Below are positions 58,407 to 64,000 of a DNA stretch of 64,000 nucleotides, one piece after another. The stretch is from assembly GCA_014773175.1 (NCBI GenBank), contig VXCM01002171.1, positions 9,013 to 73,012 on the forward strand, in the 5' to 3' direction. Below the pieces are notes generated by a model, which had not been told where the DNA came from, did not search any database, and saw only the letters and a list, made by a program, of their open reading frames with translations. How positions within the stretch are numbered: the first letter of the stretch is position 1; the number at the start of each line of letters is the position of its first letter. Source of the DNA: Lucifuga dentata (taxonomy: Eukaryota; Chordata; Actinopteri; Ophidiiformes; Bythitidae). The translations under genes and the position numbers were made by a program.

Positions 58407-59175
58407 CTGAGAAAAAAAAAACAAAAAAAAAAAAGNAAAAAAAAAAAAGTAAATATATATTCATAGTGAGAATAAAATATCACACAGCAATTTCAGATGA
58501 GACAAAACATCAAAGTAGTCTGTACACACACCCTCTTATCCACACTTAATGAACATTTGTAGAATAAACATCTAACAGAAAAATGACTCTGCTTTCTTAA
58601 AAGATAGTCAAACGTTATTATTTAATCTTATTTCATGACAATATGTTCATACAGATAATGAAACAAGGCTCTCAGTGTCTGCAGATTCCTTCCTCCTTTG
58701 CTCACTGTGGCTCGTGTTTAGTGACATGAAAAGAGGGAAACCGCCTGTTTCCCTCTGGAGCGNTTGCTCACTGTGGCTCGTGTTTAGTGACATGAAAAGA
58801 GGGAAACCGCCTGTTTCCCTCTGGAGCGGTAACATCTCTATTTGTCGTCCCCGGGGAGCGGCACTTGTCAGCGTGCGGCTCAGCAGAGATAGATCCCTGC
58901 TCTGACTCTGAGGGAAATCACCTCGTTTGTTTTGTGTCAATCCACTCAAATCCTGCAGTGCCATTGTGCTCCAGCTGCCTCGGCCCTCCCCTGCTCTCCC
59001 AGGAGAGTACAGATGGCTTTTTTTCTGTCTTCAGATGAAAAAGGTCAGCTTAACAATACAGAGAAATACAGTTGACAGACTTTTTTTTGTAATGCTAAGA
59101 AGTAACTAGTTCAGATGTAAATTTATACCGTGGCTGTGGAAACCGTTTTGTTTCTGATTGGCTGGCAGGTGTCAA
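58407..59175. other. Non-coding stretch with a GC-richer block
   Basis: After the T-rich tract with the N at 58436, the part at 58660-59030 is GC-richer and holds the N-flanked duplication. It could be conserved non-coding DNA. No exon is supported. Confidence 0.4.
58698..58828. repeat. Exact 65-bp duplication around a single N (probable assembly artefact)
   Basis: Bases 58698-58762 equal 58764-58828 across the N at 58763. Confidence 0.85.
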
Positions 59176-59750
59176 TTAAAGGACCATACCATCCATTTTG
59201 CATGTTTGAGCCTAAAATATTCAATTTTCATACATGTAAAGTTGCTGACAATCATTTCCTAAAGCATACTACTGGAACGGTGAGTTAGTTTCTTTTTTGT
59301 CCTACCTTCCAGCCTGCCGCTGGTTTCAGTTCATTCTGGTACGCTATTAGAATCAACTTGTTGATACTTGAAACGTTCTTAGGATAGGTAAGCCATCATC
59401 GTGAACATGTATATTCAGAGTTTTTTTTTGAAGTTTCATAATTTTAACGTTTAAGCACAGTAAAAAATGAATGTCTCCACTGGGAAATATAGTCCCAAAA
59501 GAAGACCTGTGTTTATGGAAAAATTTTAACGACTTCATAATTTTGCATAATTATTAGCAAGCAAACCATTTATTTTTAAGGTGGGTGTATCACTTGAATA
59601 TTTGATTTTGAGAGATTAAGAGATTTTGCAAAATAGCAGGAAAGCTAAACTACGGTTTTATCCTTTGGGAAATGATTGTCAGCAACGTAACATGTATGAA
59701 AAAAGAATATATTCGGCTCAAACAAACAAAATGGTGGCATGGTCCTTTAA
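59176..59750 (+). mobile_element. TTAA-MITE A, full-length copy
   Basis: It is bounded by TTAA at 59176-59179 and 59747-59750. It starts TTAAAGGACCATACCATCC and ends GGCATGGTCCTTTAA. It carries GGAAATATAGTCCCAAAAG and GGTGGGTGTATCACTTGAA. It is the same subtype as the 45530 copy. Confidence 0.8.
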
Positions 59751-59880
59751 AAGTGTATTGGGAAATCTGAAACATAGTTTCAGCTTAATCACAGTTTTAA
59801 ATCAGTGCTGCAAGTAACGATAGCAACCACAAGCCTGATGATGTTACATCATCAGGCTATATGTTACAGTACATTAATGC

Positions 59881-60477
59881 TTAAGGGAACATACCAGTGG
59901 TTTTGCATGTGTGAGCCCAATAAATACAACCAGAATACATGTTACGTTACTGCCAATCATTTTTAAAAACATGCTGCTGGAATGATGCATGTTAGAATTG
60001 TTTGTCCTACCTTCTAGATTGCCAGTTCATTCCATTACATTATAAAAATCAACTTGTAGAAATGTGAAACATGCTTGAGATAAGTAATCCATTACAGCAA
60101 GCCAAACTGTGCTATTATTTTTTATTAAAGTTACTTAATCTAACCGGTCCAACACGGAGCTACAGGGAAGAAAATGTATTTCTCCGCCAGAGAAAATAGT
60201 GCCAGGTGAAGAACGGCTTTTACAGAGACATTAAAATGACTGTGCCTTTTTCAATCATGTGTAGGTGTTAGCAGGTAAAATATTGAATTTTAAGGTGTGT
60301 GTATCACCTGAAAATTTGATTTTCAAAGATTAGGGGATTTGGCAAAATAACAGGAAAACTAAACTACAGTTTTATGTTTTGGAAAATAAAATTGTCAGTA
60401 AAATAGCCAGTAATAATATGTATGTAGATAGTATTTATGGAGCTCAAACATGCAAAACCACCAGTATGGCCCTGTAA
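59881..60477 (+). mobile_element. TTAA-MITE A, full-length copy with a mutated right end
   Basis: It starts TTAAGGGAACATACCAGTGG and ends AGTATGGCCCTGTAA, one base from the usual TTTAA. Inner blocks include GAGCCCAATAAATACAACC, AACCGGTCCAACACGGAG, a degenerate core and GTGTATCACCTGAAAATTTG. Confidence 0.75.
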
Positions 60478-61235
60478 ACTTGCTAAAACCAAAGACAGGT
60501 GCACTCATCACTTCATCTAAAACAAGTTAAATAGATGCTAATGTTCATTTCCTATGTTTTTTTCTTTATTAAGTGGCGTAATGCACAATGTTTAGTTTTA
60601 CAGTAACAAAAATAGTAGACTTTAGCAGAGGTGGAGGTTTTTTTTTTTTTTTTTTTNTTTTTTTTTTTTTTTTTGTTTTGTTTTGTTTTGTTTGTTTTTT
60701 TTGCCACATCCATTATTTTTTCATATAAGAACACCTCAGGTTATTGTGCATATTGAGGTTTTATTAAATATATCAGCGAGTCAGATAACCCGCTGTTAAT
60801 ATGACAGAGGTTCATAACTCACCATAGCTCCATTATGACATGAAATTTTCTTTTCACAGTGTGTTTCTTTACTTATTTGGGTTTTAGTTTGAGTTTCAGT
60901 GGAGAGAATATTGTTCCAGAGGATTTCCCTTTATGACACAATAATAAAAATCTGTAAAAACATCCACACTGACATTCAACAGCTCACATCAGCTGCACCA
61001 CATACAGTATATTTGTTATAAGGAGTATTAAAATGACACTGACCTAACATTAAATACTTGTGGATGCTCCAGTGTGTTCGATACACTGCCGGCTTAGTAA
61101 CCATCAGCTGGACCAAGCAGCTGCTACAGGAGGATATTAGACTGTATTTTGCAAAAGTAGAATACAAGTTCAATTTAATGTAAGTATTTGAAATGATTAA
61201 GACTTCAGACAAGTGGGTTGGTGCTACTCTGCAGC

Positions 61236-61236
<1 letters not shown>
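60478..61236. other. Spacer with a poly-T gap
   Basis: A poly-T run broken by N at 60657, followed by GTTTT repeats. No gene is seen. Confidence 0.45.

Positions 61237-61300
<64 letters not shown>
61237..61300. repeat. (GATA)n microsatellite
   Basis: Sixteen GATA units, uninterrupted. Confidence 0.95.
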
Positions 61301-61301
<1 letters not shown>

Positions 61302-61689
61302 AGCATTTAATTGTTTACGTGATTCGAAATTCAGATAGCTTAACCCAAACAAATCAACAATGCCCGACCTGAAAGATCTCACTAACATTCTCTACATATA
61401 CAGACCTTAAAAGTTGACAACTGTGCTGCTAGTTTACACTGTTCATACACTGTTCAAACAATGTAAGGTACCTCCAGTGGAAATAATGTGCATTGTGGAG
61501 TAGTGTACCAAAGCAGGTGCAAAGACGCCCACTTTCTCCTCCCCCATCCCTGACAAGCCCCCCATATCACACGCAGATGTTTCCCATCAAAGGCACCCAC
61601 AAACCTCTCCACCCTGAGTATGTAAACCTAAATAAGTACCCATTCAAACGGAGAGATTCACATACTGCACCTTGCTATTGAGCCTTTCT
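61301..61689. other. Spacer, nothing recognised
   Basis: Mixed composition. A C-rich patch at 61525-61620 gives short frames without a domain. Confidence 0.45.
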
Positions 61690-62110
61690 TTCTTTTACAA
61701 TACATACTTCAAGACTGGGAGCCGCTTCTTTTTTTTTTTTTCNTTTTTTTTTTTTTCTGCTTCTTTCTGTGGGGGTCACATATGCTTTAGCGCCACCAGC
61801 AAAACATGAAGGTAGGGCGTCTGTGATAGGCATTTGTAAATTGACAAGAAAAACGGATAATACCAGAGTGGTATTTAGATGTGGCAGAAAAAAAGCGAAT
61901 GATTGAATAACAGTAATTAAAGCAGTTATTCGTTCGGCGAGCACCTGCATGAGAGATGATATTGCTCCTTAATTCAGCTCAGTTTAACTTCTCTCAGCCG
62001 GTGGTTCCAGCATCGCCTCATTAATCGCTGATTGGCATCGAGCTGTTCACAGGAACAAACTGTTTACTCTGTCTTGCCTGCTTTCTCTGGGTTGCGTGCA
62101 GAGAAGGACT
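61690..62110. promoter_or_regulatory. Candidate conserved or regulatory block (speculative)
   Basis: A non-repetitive block follows a poly-T run with an N (61743). It contains TAATTA (61914-61919), TTAATC (62021-62026) beside a reverse CCAAT box GATTGG (62030-62035), and a GC-balanced sequence. The call is based on texture and motifs only. Confidence 0.25.
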
Positions 62111-62559
62111 CTCTCAAATGCTGCATTAAGGCCTATTGTATGGAATGAGGACAGCAACACGCTTTTTACATGTTCCTTTGTGGGCTGATTCCCATGTACA
62201 TAATATGATAGTTACTCTTACACTGCACTGTTATAAGTTCTGGTGCATTTAGTGAAAGCTATAGAAAGTGCAGATGGTTGTCAAATTTGTTTAACCAGGT
62301 TTTCAGGGTTGATTCAAGTAACAGATGAATGAATAAATAAAGATGAATGTCAATGGCAAGTCCTCAGGTTTGTCCTTACATTTTTTTAAATCAAGTTGAG
62401 TACCTAGACTACTGTGACACTGAAACTAAAAACCAGAGTGACACCCAATAATATATTCTTGCAGAGAAATTTTGGGGAAAATTTTTTTAAGTGGAGGGAA
62501 GTTTTACATGATAAGTAGTATTTGCGCCATGGAGAGCAATTTGCATATCGCTCATCTCA
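62111..62559. other. Spacer, nothing recognised
   Basis: AT-rich sequence without gene or repeat evidence. Confidence 0.45.
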
Positions 62560-63215
62560 CTCCCTTAGTTAGCGCACGGAACAGTAGACATGGAAAGTTC
62601 GATTCATTTACAAGAATCAGACAGTCCGATCGTCCTATGAGAAAGACCGGTTCATGTCTGAACCGAATCACCGATTCATCTGTCAGGGGTGGGGGTGGGG
62701 TGTCCGCACACCTCCGTACTTCCATAATCTCCCAGCTCTCGGTTCTAGCAGCTCTTGCCAGTTTCGTGGTTCTCGCGACTCTCACATTTCTCACAGCTCT
62801 TGCCAGTCTTGAGGCTCTCTCGGTTCTCGCGGCTGTCTCGGCTCTGCCATCTGTGTCTGTCTCTACTCAATGAGCCTGTCTGTGAGTGTGAGCTTCCCCC
62901 CCCCCCNTCCCCCCCCCCCAGGACGCTCACATACACTACATCAAACGCCACTTAAGCAGTGTTTGTGCCACACAAACTAGAGCCAACCAGACATTAGTTT
63001 CATGGTTGGAGTTAGAATGTGCTGATTAATCTCAAAGATGGGATGTTGTGAAAGAAAAATTATGTAAATATATTGAATCTCATTAATTTATACTATGGAT
63101 TGGAATGAACTGGAAGTATGTGGTTCAGTTACAGCTGTGACCTGGATCACTGATTCATGGACTATGAATCAAATCTTTGAATTGATGCTTCGGTGAACTG
63201 GCCAAGCCTGCAGAA
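62560..63215. repeat. Probable dispersed repeat with GATTCAT motifs and an internal minisatellite-like part
   Basis: Motifs such as GATTCATTTACAAGAATC, CCGATTCATCTG and GATTCATGGACTATGAATC recur at both sides of the block. The middle has an imperfect repeat in which AGCTCTTGCCAGT occurs twice (near 62748 and 62796) among CTCTCGGTTCT units. The arrangement resembles a common fish non-autonomous element, but the ends are not defined. A C run is broken by N at 62907. Confidence 0.3.
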
Positions 63216-64000
63216 CAGAGTGAAGACGTAGCAACATGTGTCATCAAGAAGTAAATGTGTAGACACAGCCGCTACAACCGTACATTATAGTTTAAAAACA
63301 TGGTAGCCCTGTCTGACCACTGATATTTCTTCATGCAATCAGCTTTCTGTCCAGATCATGGTGCGATCTTTAAAGTTGTGTTGTACGATTCGGGAAATTG
63401 CTTGCAGGTTATAAGCTTCTCCTCCATTGTTGTGTCACCTCTGCTTACGTCACATAAAGCTAATCTGTCATTGTGTGTTGGAAAAGTCACAGGCAGACGG
63501 GTTAAAGTGGGCAAAGAATGTGGTTGAACTTTAAGTGCAGCGGCAGAAGGGAGAATCTGCTCATCGTTCAAGGTAACGTTGCTGCAATGCTGGGAGTCAT
63601 GAGTCATCGCTCAGCTCCCAATGCACAACAATGGAATGCCGCTCAGCGCACCACTTATTGCTTATCATGTGAAAGCATCTTTAAATAGCATCACCCAAAT
63701 CACATCATGCAGGCTAAATACATGTGTCAAAAGTTACTCTCCAATCAAATTTAACTTTGCTGAACTTTGACATGAGTTTCTGTACTGATGACCAATAACA
63801 AAGGTGACCTAAATAAACAATAGCCTGTATTGTATTTGTTTATTTAGCTAATTGACTAAATAAAATTACAGTTTCTTAAACTGATTCTCTACAGTATGTG
63901 GAAAGTGTAATTCAGCCTTTAGACCGATGGCAAGTTTTTGAGGTGCTCTACAAAGTGTGAAGTTGACAGTTTTGCACACTGTCATAGCTCAGCAAACCAA
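63216..64000. other. Non-coding end of the window with one motif-rich block
   Basis: No exon is supported. At 63520-63720 there is an AP-1 site TGAGTCA (63600-63606), a SOX-type ACAATGG (63628-63634) and an AT-rich TTTAAATAG, in non-repetitive sequence. This may be conserved non-coding DNA. Confidence 0.35.

Noticed and set aside
62472..62873. A 133-codon plus-strand frame
   Set aside because: Its second half translates the degenerate CTCTCGGTTCT repeat, and the whole lies in a probable dispersed repeat.
1..64000. tRNA, rRNA and tRNA-derived SINE promoters
   Set aside because: I looked for A-box and B-box pairs and conserved rRNA segments. Isolated GGTTCGA-like matches (for example near 20167) lacked a partner box and fold.
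1..64000. A new multi-gene defence or metabolic system
   Set aside because: The window is eukaryotic non-coding and transposon DNA with no clustered genes.

Overview
The window is vertebrate nuclear DNA, most likely from a ray-finned (teleost) fish. The reasons are the very low density of coding sequence, the abundance of di-, tri- and tetranucleotide microsatellites, and a dense mix of fish-type transposable elements: a 3' fragment of an RTE-clade LINE, L1/Tx1-type LINE relics, hAT elements with 8-bp target duplications, and short TTAA-flanked palindromic elements. I see no bacterial, phage or organelle genes, no rRNA or tRNA gene and no CRISPR array.

Layout. 0-10 kb: a 1.3-kb inverted-repeat DNA transposon (739-2071) with a decayed Myb/SANT-like coding relic, then microsatellite-rich DNA and two small LINE coding relics (9442-9549, 9708-10031). 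10-16 kb: a GC-rich island that may be regulatory (11580-12170), a complete non-autonomous hAT element (13124-14349), then two TTAA elements back to back (15110-16170). 18-20 kb: the best-preserved gene-like object, a 5'-truncated RTE LINE (18254-19756) with an open reverse-transcriptase frame and a perfect 14-bp target duplication. 22-24 kb: another TTAA element and a hAT element with a transposase relic and a perfect 8-bp target duplication (23261-24185). 30-32 kb: a long inverted-repeat element whose left arm is split by an L1-type LINE relic. 38-42 kb: decayed repeats, a local direct duplication and a TTAA element nested in a hAT-like remnant. 44-60 kb: more TTAA elements between long stretches without recognisable features. 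At 58.25-58.41 kb, minus strand, one exon-like frame with a good splice acceptor and a stop codon may be the last exon of a host gene, which I cannot name. 61-64 kb: a tetranucleotide array and two possible conserved or regulatory blocks.

The commonest repeat is a roughly 500-660-bp element here called TTAA-MITE A (eight copies plus one fragment). It has terminal inverted repeats beginning TTAAAGGACC and a shared core near its middle. A second family, TTAA-MITE B, has three copies. A strong technical signal overlies everything: 30 isolated single N characters and one 24-N gap. Eleven of the single Ns separate two exact copies of the same 54-66 bases, so those tandem duplications are almost certainly unmerged contig overlaps and not biology.

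No set of genes here works together as a pathway, and I found no convincing new biological system. The most useful leads are the young RTE insertion, the nested transposon histories, the TTAA-MITE family and the possible terminal exon.
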